Source: Ficedula albicollis | Lineage: Eukaryota > Chordata > Aves > Passeriformes > Muscicapidae | Direction of reading: 5' to 3' | DNA: 64,000 bases | Assembly: GCF_000247815.1 (NCBI RefSeq) | Contig: NC_021674.1 | Span: 77,645,343-77,709,342, forward strand | Shown here: piece by piece, positions 53,281-64,000 of the stretch | How the letters are laid out: every line of letters begins with the position of its first letter | Position numbering within the stretch: the stretch's first letter is position 1 | Position numbers and translations under genes: made by a program | Notes under the pieces: model-generated | The model's database searches: none | The model's input: the letters and a program-made list of their open reading frames with translations, nothing else | Told to the model about the DNA's origin: nothing

Positions 53281-55657
53281 TAAAGTGGCCCAATTGTACA
53301 AGTTTTGCATGATACACCTCAACAAAGATATGTAATTCTGTTTCACACATGAAGAAGGGGGCAGAGGAGCTTTCCTGTGCTGATTGAGATGTAGATATCT
53401 GAAAGGTGATATTGGACAACTCTTGCTGTGCTCCTGGAACAGCAACACACAGGCTTTTCTTAGGGCATTAGCCACACTTCTGACATACACAGGACAATTT
53501 TTTTCAAAGGTTCAGTGTGACAGTACTCTGTATGCTAAACTTATTTCCCTCTTCCATTTACATCCAGTTCAATGCTACACTTTTAATCTTCAAAGCTCTG
53601 TCAGTATGGCTTTAGGCTAGTTCAGTGATTGCCTGCCACAGAACAATGTGACTTTCCAGACAGTGATTTAGGAAATAAATATGTGGTTTTAAGGGTGCAA
53701 GGCAGAGCAAAAACTGAATTCCAAATTTTCTGCTTGTACCTGGAACACATTTAAAGAAGAAATGAAAATGACCTCATAGTCTCCAAGACCACATGCCAAG
53801 GTTCAAATATTTACACTCTCTTTTTCAAAATTTGTATCTCATTTGGGCAGGAAATATCTAGATCTTTCCAGAAGCAGTATTGCAGTAGGAAATGTTTTGG
53901 GAGCTTTTTGATTGCTTCTGCGTTCGTTTACTTTCTCAACTTTACCTAAGAATTTTATCTATTTTAAATTTGCATTATTTTCCAAACACATAGGCACAGA
54001 AGATCTTCCCACAGAAATGGCATTTATGATATTCAGCTCTTCTACAATTACTGACGAAATTGCAAAAGTTTTCTAATATTGCTTATCTCTACTGATCTAG
54101 TCCTGACAGAATGATTAAAAAAACCCTATTGACTCAAGATAATGTTATCATTAAAGAAACATGGCCATATCTTACATCACTGTAAGGACAAAATTATTGT
54201 ACATTATTTCATATAAACCTATTGTAAGCAATCAAATTAAATATATTTGAACCTTTGTGTAATGATTAAAGCAGAAGAACTGAATAACTATTTAAGGATG
54301 AACCATCTAGAAAATTGAAATTGGCAGATGTCATATATTCCATGTTTTTTTCAGAGAACATGTAATGGTAACACAATTTTAACAGCCTTGAAAGAGGTAA
54401 TAGTAGAGTATCTGATATGAGATTCAAATATTATTTAAGTAACACTGGAAGAAATATGCTGAGCAATATATAGTGCAATTGATGTAGCTATGAATCTCAT
54501 AGAAACACAGCAAAAGGTGAATACCACAGAGTTTATGTATGATATGATCATGTAAAAAATAATCCCCGGTTTTCTGCAAGAGTTCAAACTAGAACTGAAG
54601 ACTGGGGTCAATGACCAGAAAACATTATTTTCAGACTGCCCTACAGCTAAGGTTGCACACAGTTTTTTGCACTGCTGTGCTGCCTATTCCACCAGGATTA
54701 GAGTTCACCTGGACCTTTGCTCCACCCATTGGGTTCAAATAAGGCCTTATGAGCAGCTAAAAATGTAGCTGCTGAGTTATCAAGTGCACAAGTAGCAGCT
54801 GACAATATTAACACCTCCATGACTTAGGTATCAGACGGACTTCAACAGGCAGTCAGTTAAGGCATTGAGATCAGGAGGTCCTTCTGTAGGTGGTGTATTA
54901 ACATCAAGTGGGTCCTTGTACAGCTGGTCATTGGTGGTTTCAGAGTAGCCAAATTTAGATTATGAAAGAGGTCACAACAGCCTCTCCCTGTAATATGACT
55001 CCATGGGCATAGTGGTGATAATCTGCAGCAAAAGAGTTAGATGTTTATAGTGCCTATGTGACACTAAAATAACAGCTGACAAAATTATTTCTTTAGAAAA
55101 TATCAAAAAGACAAAATGGCTTGAGGATAATGGATGAATATTGTAGTGTTATCCCATCCTATATTTTAAAAACTAATTAGCAATGTGATTAAAGAGTTAA
55201 TTAAACGTAAAATGTTTCTCCAGTAAATTGTTTTGTGCATCTAATAGCATGAGTTATGCCACTCAGACACTGGTTTACCCATAAAGCATGTAAGTTTACA
55301 GCCTGCTTAGAACATTTGTAATCATCTGTCAAATATGTTTGGGTATTACTAAACATAACTCATTGAAAGAGTTACTTTTACTTGAGCAAATGTCCATTGG
55401 TTTTGTAAACTGCCTGTTTCTAAACATGGACTTGGGCTGATGAATGCCAGGATTGCTATTTCTGAAACTAGCTGTAAGCTGTGACCTCAAGGAATAAGGC
55501 AAGTTTTCTGTTTCCATCACTTTAAGTTTGTCTGATCAGAGCTGCTCTGAGTCAGATCACACAGATTGGTACTAATGCCATTCTTTCCAGCTGGTTGACT
55601 GGTGTTGAATGACTCTAGGGAAGGTGGGAATGGGATGTGATTAATTGGTTTTCTGGG

Positions 55658-55704
55658 TTTGTTTGTTTGTTTGTTTGTTTTTTGTTTTTTGTTTTTTTTT
55701 TTTT
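55658..55704. repeat. (GTTT)n and poly-T tract
   Basis: Four or five GTTT units pass into T runs interrupted by single Gs and end in 14 T. Low complexity. Confidence 0.85.
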
Positions 55705-56024
55705 GGTAGCATATGTAACAGCAAAATAGGTAAAATCTGTTGGAATTCTTTAGCTTGCATTTGTTGAACTAATAAATGGGCCCCTGGGTAAAGTCAATTT
55801 GTGCATCTTTGCATCTGGTGTCTTTTGGTTTTTCACTGCTCCATAGACTTTCTGCTACAGCAGGTTAAGAAAATAGCATGAATGTCTCGGGTCAAGTCAA
55901 ACATAATACAAGAGCAAAAGTCTCACTTTCCTTATGTGCACCACACCAATGGTTTCTGTTTTCAGATGAGTCTGCTCTCTGTTCATAGCACAGAAAAATA
56001 TGAACACTTATTTTTTTCATATAT

Positions 56025-56160
56025 TTGGGGCCACATCTGTAATGCTGCATCCAGTTTGGAGCCTCCCAAAGCAAAATGATGCAAAATTGGAAGGGGTCTA
56101 GTGGAAGCTCACCAAGGTAAATGGGGGTTCACACAGGGTGTGTGAAGAGGTAGAGACCAT
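56025..56160 (+). mobile_element. Probable diverged CR1 fragment
   Basis: A GCTGCATCCAGTTTGGAGCC string, a GAAGGGGTCTAGTGGAAGCT string and an AGGTAAATGGGGG string follow the order of the CR1 region upstream of the 3' untranslated part. The match is weak between these blocks. It may be an old CR1 copy or chance. Confidence 0.45.
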
Positions 56161-57220
56161 GTTTTTTGTTTTGTCTAGAAATGAAAATAATAGAATAACA
56201 CTGAATTTATCTACTTTATAAAGGTGAGATTGTGCAGAAGAAAAGTTCCTATTCAAACATAACAATAGGACACAACTCAAAGTTCCAGCAGCTAAATCCT
56301 ACAGTAGCATTACAGAATCTTCAGTTTTGGAGACATTTGAAACTTGTCTAAGCACAAGTCTGAACAATCTGATCTGACTTAGAAATTACCACTAATTTGG
56401 GCAGGAGATTGCTCTAGATGAATTACAAATTTCCTCTCTAACTAAATTGTGTTATATTTCTGGAAAGCCTATTTATTCTTTGGTATGGAGTCTGCTTGTG
56501 TAAATCCTTGCGATACAGGAGTTCCCAAAGAAAACACCAGTGTGGATCTTACTTTGTGAAAGGAAACGATGCTGTGTACAAGCTTCTTGATCATTAACAC
56601 ATCCAAGACTAAAAAACAGATCATATAAAATGCTATTTATGAATATAACTGAACTATTTGACACAAATTTGTATTTCCTTTGGAGCCTGGGAGGGTACTT
56701 TTGTTATTTTTATGGAACAAGCTCCGTTTTGGCCCTTCATCATCTGCATAGAGATGTTAAACATATTTCCTTAAAGTCTTTCATGCCTCACTGTGTTTGG
56801 ATAAGGATGAGGTCAATGTTCATTCATTCCCAAATTCCATTGTTTCCCTTAGGACAATTGTTTTCTTTCCTTATGAAAAATTTTATTTGCTGTAATCTAC
56901 TGAAAAACCTGTAACTGTGATGTCTTTTTCCACCATATAGAAAACATGTTGATGCCAGATATTCCCAATACATTTAAGATTTTTAGCTATTCATAATTGT
57001 CATGACTGGCTAGCAAAGAAGGTCAGATCTGAATTTAAACGGAGCAAAGTGAATAGATTTATTTAAAATGTTCTGGAATAGACTAGACATACTCTGTCTT
57101 GTCTCTGATATTTTAGATGTGACCCTATATATCTCCTTTCTTTTGTGAAACACCAGAGTTTGATACACGGACAGTTTAAAGAGCATAAGTAATATCCTGC
57201 CCTGCCTGCTGTGAACATGG
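56161..57220. other. AT-rich sequence, no gene recognised
   Basis: Unique non-coding DNA with short open frames of up to 94 codons that lack domain or splice evidence. Confidence 0.5.
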
Positions 57221-57340
57221 CAATTAACCTGATTCATGGGACATGAGTGTCATGAAATACATTTTTTTGACAAGCACCCCACAATTAACCTGATTCATGG
57301 GACATGGGTGTCATGAAATACATTTTTTTGACAAGCACCC
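57221..57340. repeat. 59-bp tandem duplication
   Basis: Copies at 57221-57279 and 57282-57340 are separated by two bases and differ at one position (A versus G). Confidence 0.92.
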
Positions 57341-59602
57341 TAATTACTTACACCAACAGCAAGTCTGTAGAGTGCAGTTGAAACAAATATAAACCCTATA
57401 TATCACAAAGTTTGATGTAGTTTTCTCCACAGTTTGCCATTCTTTAGAGGACAAAGAATTTTAAAAAAAATTTAATCTATTTTTCAATCTCAAATTTTAT
57501 AAAATTTCAGATGAATTTGAGATTATATATTTATACAGAGCTATGTCTGGAATGGAAAATGGAGCTTTGGATTTTGGATAGGATACTGAGATAGTTATCT
57601 TAGAAATGAGGAAAAGCCACAATGGTGTTTTTTTTCTTTTTTTCTTTCTTTTTAAAATACAGTTCTAATAACACAGCTGTGCACAAAGCTGTTTGCTACA
57701 GACATTTAATTTTTTGTATATCATTGAAGTGAACATAGTATTAATTCTTGAACTGTCACAATAATCAGAAACTTGGTGTTTGTGTTGCAGCCTCTCCCCA
57801 TTCTTTTTGATTCCAAATTCTTTCTTAGACTAAAGAATTTTGTGTGCCAAAGTAAAAGATAATAAGAAAAATAGCAGAAAAACCAAACATTTGTTTGCCC
57901 TTTTCAAAAGGATTTTTGTCACCAGTGACACTGTTATTTGAAAGACTGTACTCCTGCTTCCCTAAATCTCTACAATTTTAGAATATAATTTCCGCTGGGG
58001 ACTCATTTGAATATGTAGAAAAATTTTTGTACTTTTAGCTATTCAATGACCCATAGAAACAATTTTGTGGTTTAAGTCCACTTCTTCATTTGCCAACATC
58101 TTGTTCACCAAAACAAACAAACAAAAATTTAGCTGAAGTTATTTCCCAAGAACCAGTCTGAATTGGCCCTTAGAGTACATTTCAATACATTATGATTATT
58201 TATCATTTGTGTTACAGCACACTCAAAGTATGATAGAAAGACAACCTGCTACTTTTAAAGAAGAATTATTGTTTTAAAAAAATCTGATGGATTTCTTAGG
58301 AAAAAAGAAATACTCTTAAAGCTTGATTTTGACTTAGAGTGTTGCAATAAGATATCTGCGACAACTGTAGAAAGGTTAGATATATTAAATAATTTATTTG
58401 AAAAAAAAAATTATAATTTCTGCCTTTATTATTATAATCAGATATAATTACACTTAAATTATCTAATTATTGGCAACATTTATATTCAGAGCTCAGGCTA
58501 TATATCAGCTTCAAAGTAGCAAAATAATAAATATAGAACACATTAGGTATAAAGCAGGAACATAAAATTTTTGTGTATGTAACAGTGAAAGTAGGAGGAA
58601 AGTACAGAAAGGAAGTATAGGAAAAAAAGAATCTATGAAAATAAAACAGGCAGAAATCAAGCCTGGAGTATAATTGGTTAGAGTAGACCTTAGAGATTAT
58701 TACCAACTCTTCCCAAAAGACTTATTTTTTTAATGGATAAGATTACTTTCATAAACTATTTCTTTAATTCCAAAGTGAACACAAAGAAATCAAAATGCTG
58801 AGTCTGTATATAGTTATGCTTACCTATGTGGGAGCCATGGTGAATACTTGCAGGAGGGTTCACACAGCCCTTTTGTATCATTTGTACAAAATATGTTTGT
58901 GGAAAAGAATCATCAGTGGTTTAATATGAACTACTTTAGTTTTAAGGAAACTAGGAGAAATACTTCAAATAGAGAGTTAGGAATGAAGCTTTTAAGCCAG
59001 ATAAAGCAAAACACAATAAAGGAAAAAGAAACTCTAGATAGCAAGTATTTGCAGCAAGAAGCTAGTCCTCAGGCAAGAAAATGCTGAATAATTTCTCTTT
59101 CTTGTGACCTACATCTCTATCCATTAGTGTTAATCTATGCATCAGTGATAATCTTTGCATCCGCTCCTGGCAGAGTAGTGGCAGAACCAGGCATATACCA
59201 GCAGGTAAATTACTTACACCTATGGATTACACACTTTGATCTGCACCTCGGTTTTTTCTCCTTCTTTTAGCTGTGAAGGTTCTTATTTCCAAATAAGTAG
59301 AGCACATTTTAAACATTTTATTGCAGTTTGATTTCTACTCTTTTTTCACGCAGGATGTTTCAAGTTCTAACTCCAAAGAAATTTTGGGTATTTCTTGATA
59401 AAAAAGACCCCCCAAAGTTTCATAAAACTCAATCAAAACTGTGTGATAATAGAAGTTTCTATGGATAAAATAACTGATTATTTAAAACCATGTTCTGTAC
59501 ACAAGAATGCATGTTTTTTCATGCCTGAGTACCTACTGGTATATCAAGAGTTAGATGATCAGTTTTTGTATCTGCTCTCAAGCATGATTTAGTATGAACA
59601 TT
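57341..59602. other. AT-rich sequence, no gene recognised
   Basis: Unique low-GC DNA, with no gene or element recognised. Confidence 0.5.
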
Positions 59603-59814
59603 GTGAACCTTTTACACTACTTGAAGGCATCCCACAGAGTTTGTGTAGCCAGTGCCTTTGCAGTTTTGTGTGATTTGAAGTTCCTACCTGTTAGATTTGG
59701 TCATTTAATTGTGAGCTTTTTGCACTACTTGAAGGCATCCCACAGAGTTTGTGTAGCCAGTGCCTTTGCAGTTTTGTGTGATTTGAAGTTCCTACCTGTT
59801 AGATTTGGTCATTT
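59603..59814. repeat. 104-bp tandem duplication, period 108
   Basis: Copies at 59603-59706 and 59711-59814 differ at three positions, all in the first 12 bases, and are identical over the remaining 92 bp. The period is a multiple of three, so a small plus-strand frame (59594-59830) reads through both copies and encodes the same roughly 30 residues twice. I regard that frame as incidental. Confidence 0.92.
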
Positions 59815-60325
59815 TAGTATCAGAAAATAATTAAAAATTGTAATGCATAAATAGGTGTCTCAAACTTGTTTTCTAATATTGTGTTGGCACTTTTACAAGG
59901 CAATGTTAAGGCCTGATTATTAGGAGATGCTTCTGCTTGAGTTAAGGTGTGAATCAAATCATATGCCAAAGACAATAGTATGGATTTTTTTTAATAGTAA
60001 ATATAAGAGATAGAAAGAAATAAGAATGAGGTGGGGAGAGAGGAAGAAAGTGACAGAGAAGCAATAGGATAAGTAGAAAAATGTCACCACTCATGGATCC
60101 AGACAGCAGAACTTCCTTCACACCGATCTTCTTAGTGGTGGGGATCCTGGAGTCATTCTTCTGGAAGTAGCAGTTTTATAGAGTCCAAGTCCTGGATATC
60201 CACAGGGTGGTTGCAGCCATTCCCACAACTCGGAGTGATAAGTTTATAAGAAGTTGCTTCCTTTCCCAAAGTCTGCCACAGTGGGAATTTTTGTCTGGAT
60301 GCATTAGCCAGGATGTGCTATTCAG
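59815..60325. other. Unclassified segment with a purine-rich lead-in
   Basis: A purine-rich stretch (about 60003-60060, GAAAGAAATAAGAATGAGG and similar) precedes less AT-rich sequence. This is reminiscent of a polypurine tract before a long terminal repeat, but I see no TG...CA boundaries, primer-binding site or retroviral coding sequence. Assignment is not possible by eye. Confidence 0.25.
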
Positions 60326-60458
60326 AACTCACCTTCTTTAGGCCTAGAATTAGCGCCTTCCTGTTGCAAATTTGTCTCTTCTGTGCTTATCAAACTCACC
60401 TTCTTTAGGCCTGGAATTAGCACCTCCCTGTTGCAAATTTGTCTCTTCTGTGCTTATC
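60326..60458. repeat. 66-bp tandem duplication
   Basis: Copies at 60326-60391 and 60393-60458 are separated by one base (A at 60392). The three substitutions fall in the first 36 bases, and the right 30 bp are identical. Confidence 0.93.
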
Positions 60459-62637
60459 TCAGGTTCGCACTGTGGGGCTGATCCTATGGCAAATTTCTTC
60501 TGTGACCTTGGCAGCGTTTGGGACAATTGTGATTTTTAGGTCTCTTACTTAAGTGTGAGGTATAACCCAGTACATGAAGAGGAACATCACAGTTACTGGA
60601 GGGCTGTATCTTTCTAGAGTAGATATTGCTAAACTGAGGAATTATGTTAGAATGTGTTTAAGTTTGATAAAGACAAAATTCTTGTGTGGGCATAATTGTT
60701 TCAGCTTGGGAAGTGAAATTTTACCCCAAATAAAGGAAGTAAATATCTTGTTATCAGAAGTTATTTTCTTCCTCCCTGTTATGCAGATGACTGTGGAACT
60801 TATAAAATACCCCAGACCACTAATATTCATGTTCCAATCAAGTTGGATCACAGCAAAAGCAGGTGTGAAATATCATAAGAGCCTATCAGGAGCCATCACA
60901 TTGTAGTTCATTAGAAAATAGTTGATCAGTTTGATTCAAGGAAAGAAGAAAAGGATTTCTTTTTTTACTGCCATCTGCTCTGATTTCAATTTTTTTCCAA
61001 GGATTTTTGTCTTGTTCTTTTTTTTCTCCCCAAGTATCTTAGATGGTCTTATTCCAACAAATCATCAAAATTTCTTTTCAAATTACTTTTTTTTAAATGA
61101 AAAAATTAAAGAAAGAAAAGTGAACCCAAAGGGTGACGCTTTTTGTGTTCTTCTTTTTTCACTCTAGACTTTCATTATACAATATTCTATTTACATAGTT
61201 TTGGTCTTTAAGAATATACAAAGCTGAGACTGATTGCAACTCACAATGAAGGCACTTTCGCACTTCACTGAAACAACAGTTGAAGCTCGGAGCACTGTCA
61301 CATTAAAAATAAACAAGGCAAATTAATTCTGGTTTTCCTAAAAGGAAAAATACTTTACACCCTGGAGATACACTATTAGCCACAAGCCCTTATGTGGCAA
61401 TGTGTGGAATGCCATCCATTGCCTTTGCACACAATAAACTATTTTTTGTTAAGAGTAAACTAAATCTTATAAAAACATATAACTTTCTACAATTAATAAG
61501 ACAAAAGAAATATTTATCTGAGTACTCTCCTGCCAGCAGTGGTGAAACATGGAGGCCAGATACAAATTAGGTGTATGTATATAAACATATTTAACCCCCC
61601 AAAAATAGTGATAGTTCTTCACAATATCCTCCCCACCTCTAAGAACTGAAATCTCAGTTACATCCTGAAACAATGGTCAAATTTTTGCATTACACATTCC
61701 TTTTAACTTTCCATGTAGTTTCTTCAGTTAACACAAAGGTTCCTGCTGACTTTTAGCACTGCCACATCTTGAGCCAAGGAGCTTAACAGCTTAAGTACAA
61801 ACTGTCAAGAAATACTTTCTTTTCTTCTATCTGAACTTGCTATCTACTGCCTTTCACTGATGCTATTTTGTGATTGGCAAGCAACAGTGAGCAACTGATC
61901 CCTCTTAAAAGCTCCATATAACTATTGATGTTCTCTGGGCCACTCTTTTTTTTGTTTTAAGGCGCAGACTTGGCAGTTTCATGTCTATGTACAATTACTT
62001 ACATTGATATGTATATTTATTTATTTGTTTGTATCTATATCTATAAATATATATATATTAAACATGTGGTTGCTTTAGAAATACAAATAGCAATCTTTCA
62101 TAGAGATCAGATCCACATCTTCTCAAGCTGGCTTTTCTCTTACAGACATTTTGTACTCTACAGGAAATAAAAAAGGCATGGTCATCAGAGGATTTCACTG
62201 CAGAAGTAAGCTCTTTACTGACTTTAACCTGATGCAGGTACTCTGCAGTCTCTGCCAGTCACCCACCACTGTGCTGTAGAGGGAAGGAGACATGTCTGTC
62301 TGTCTGGAGGCCATGAAACAAAACAGAAGGTAGATAAGTTATCATTCATTTTTGGTTTTTTTTTCCCCTAGATAATGTGTCTGTCCTTTGCCACCTTTCA
62401 TGATGAGTTGCTAGGATTAGCTAATTTATTGGAGACTTGTTATGTTCACTATGACCTATTTGTGCTCATTTAGTCTTTTTTGGAGCTAAATTTTAAGCTT
62501 CAGCATTTTTTCCCAGCTTTCTGTAAATGAGCAATAACATTTATGTTTTGTACAGTTAAGAATTAGGAATAAGGACTATGAAATATATTCTTTTCTTCAA
62601 CAAAAATGAGAAAACAAAATAGAAATATAAAATCGTT
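60459..62637. other. AT-rich sequence, no gene recognised
   Basis: Unique non-coding DNA. The 110-codon plus-strand frame at 60574-60906 shows no domain or bounded exon. A short TA run occurs near 62046-62060. Confidence 0.5.
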
Positions 62638-62810
62638 TATGTTGAAAAGGAGCTTTAAGATCATTGAGTCCAATCATTAACCCACCACTGCCAGGTCCAC
62701 AACTAAACCACATCCCCAAGTGCCACATCTACATGTCTTTTAAATATCTCCAGGGATTGTCACTCCACCACTGCTGTAGGCAGCCTGTTCCGAAGATTGA
62801 AAACCCTTGT
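62638..62810 (-). mobile_element. CR1 LINE 3' fragment, antisense
   Basis: The plus strand carries the reverse-complement CR1 3' blocks in order: AGATCATTGAGTCCAATCAT, an ACCCACCACTGCCAGGTCCA-like string, CTCCAGGGATTGTCACTCCA and GCAGCCTGTTCCGAAG. The 3' terminal few tens of bases and everything 5' of this are missing. Diverged and inactive. Confidence 0.85.
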
Positions 62811-64000
62811 AAAACAATGTTGAACAAAATTAGATAAAAGTACAACAAGACAGAATATTTTTTAAAGATAACTATATATTTCTGGACACATGTAAAACTG
62901 ATAATTTGTAAGAAAGAGAATTTAAAGAATCTAGCCTCAAACAGTTAACACAGAAATTTTTAAGCAATGATGGTGATATCATAAATGTCAAATTTCTCCT
63001 GAACTGAGATTGTTAATCTCACTTGAGATCCCTCTTCACTTCGCTTCCTGGAATGGACCAGAGTCTCACTCCCACAGAGACTGAGCAGCTGAGATATCAG
63101 TAATCTTGCTGTAAAGAATTCAGGTCTGAGCTCTGAAACGGAACTTGTACACAGCATAAAATATTGCTGGCTGACTTCCAACACATAAAAAGTCTCAAAG
63201 CTTTTGATAGGAGTAGCAAAGAACTGACTCGCAGACAGCTAATGATTTGGTTCCCAGACAAACAAATCCATTTGGGAAATGGCAAACCAACCATCTTTAA
63301 AAGGCCTCCAACAGTGTAGGTCACTATACCATATTTAATGGAAAGGTCATCTCTTAGGAAAGGTTAGAAAAGAGTGAGAGCTTTTCACTTTTTTCCTTCA
63401 GATCATTCCATTAAAATGGAGCACAAAATGAAGGGAAGGGGATGGTTCAGTCACACAGCTTCACATCCTGACTGCCTGGCTTATCAAGAAAGTGCTGAGC
63501 TTTAGCACAGAAAGATGTATGAACTGGGACGAAGGAGATATAAACACAACTACAAAATTTATATTTTACTATTGCTGCAAAAACAGCAATTGAGCCTGGT
63601 TGCTGGATAATGCTGTGGTCAGCAAATTTTTTCTTAGTTATTAAAAAAAAAAAAAGGGGTGATTTCTACTAGAGACATTTTGAATGCTCTGGTTTTAATT
63701 GGCCCGTAGTTCACAGTTCATTCTATGCTTCTTCCTACTTTTTGCCCTGACACTGGAAAATCAGAAAAGCTATCTCTATGCTAAGGTAAGGAGATAAAAA
63801 AATCCCAGCCTACCCTGTCCCTGTGCACACTACAGCAATTTTTGCCTTACAGTAGTTATGCAATTAGAAAGTGAATCTTCCTATTAGTTCCAGGCCCAGA
63901 AATTTTTTTAATGAATGGCCTCTTATCAGATGATAAAATAAAATTGGGCCAAATCCATGGCAATATGATATGCATTTACATTGTCTGTTGCTGAACCTTT
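62811..64000. other. AT-rich sequence, no gene recognised
   Basis: Unique non-coding DNA to the end of the window, including the short A13G4 tract at 63643-63659. Confidence 0.5.
63643..63659. repeat. A13-G4 homopolymer transition
   Basis: Thirteen A followed by four G. It is too short to be remarkable alone, but it has the same order and strand as the three long A-to-G tracts. Confidence 0.7.

Larger units (their letters stand above)
52841..56024. other. Mostly unique sequence, no gene recognised
   Basis: Apart from the small CR1 scrap at 53225-53280 and the T/G-rich run at 55658-55704, this is AT-rich non-coding DNA. A less AT-rich stretch at about 54640-54960 could not be assigned. Confidence 0.45.

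Noticed and set aside
59594..59830. Plus-strand frame encoding the same peptide twice
   Set aside because: The duplication period happens to be a multiple of three; the DNA duplication explains it and no coding evidence exists.
60003..60540. Possible retroviral long terminal repeat after a polypurine tract
   Set aside because: No TG...CA ends, primer-binding site, matching second repeat or viral coding sequence could be found, so it is left as unclassified.

Overview
This window looks like non-coding vertebrate DNA, most likely from a bird. The best evidence is CR1 (chicken repeat 1) LINE sequence. A 5'-truncated copy at about 10793-11775 ends in the ATTCTATGA-type 3' terminus typical of avian CR1, and two or three shorter CR1 scraps lie near 53.2 kb, 56.1 kb and 62.7 kb. 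The rest is AT-rich and uses no bacterial-style gene packing. I found no complete protein gene, tRNA, rRNA, CRISPR array or intact retrovirus. The long open frames are translations of simple repeats. The window is best read as an intergenic desert or the inside of a very large intron.

Layout. 0-9.5 kb: AT-rich unique sequence with one GC-rich patch (4.96-5.47 kb) holding a 31-bp minisatellite. 9.5-12.6 kb: a three-part duplication, the CR1 copy, and a 343-bp tandem duplication. 12.6-19 kb: AT-rich sequence with a block at 16.1-16.9 kb that reads like a conserved non-coding element, and an A/G homopolymer tract. 19.1-20.6 kb: a 62-copy, essentially perfect 24-bp satellite. 20.6-28.6 kb: unique sequence with a perfect 20-bp palindrome. 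28.6-35.0 kb: a dense series of simple arrays: TTTC (about 193 pure copies), A16G50, ACATAT (about 41 copies) and CCCTTT (about 177 copies). 36.0-36.6 kb: the longest non-repeat open frame, containing a possible 94-bp exon on the minus strand. 40.9-41.5 kb: a homeodomain-motif-rich AT block next to a small CpG-rich patch. 44.7-60.5 kb: unique sequence broken by many two-copy tandem duplications.

The strongest unusual signal is a set of about fourteen short (27-343 bp), nearly identical, two-copy direct duplications spread across the window. Eight junctions carry exactly one extra base between the copies, and in several pairs all mismatches sit at the left end. This is either a distinctive break-repair signature or a systematic assembly artefact (unmerged contig ends); long reads would decide. 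A second signal is four poly-A tracts that each run into poly-G in the same orientation, one reaching 50 consecutive Gs. All duplication boundaries and mismatch counts were read by eye and may be off by a base or two.
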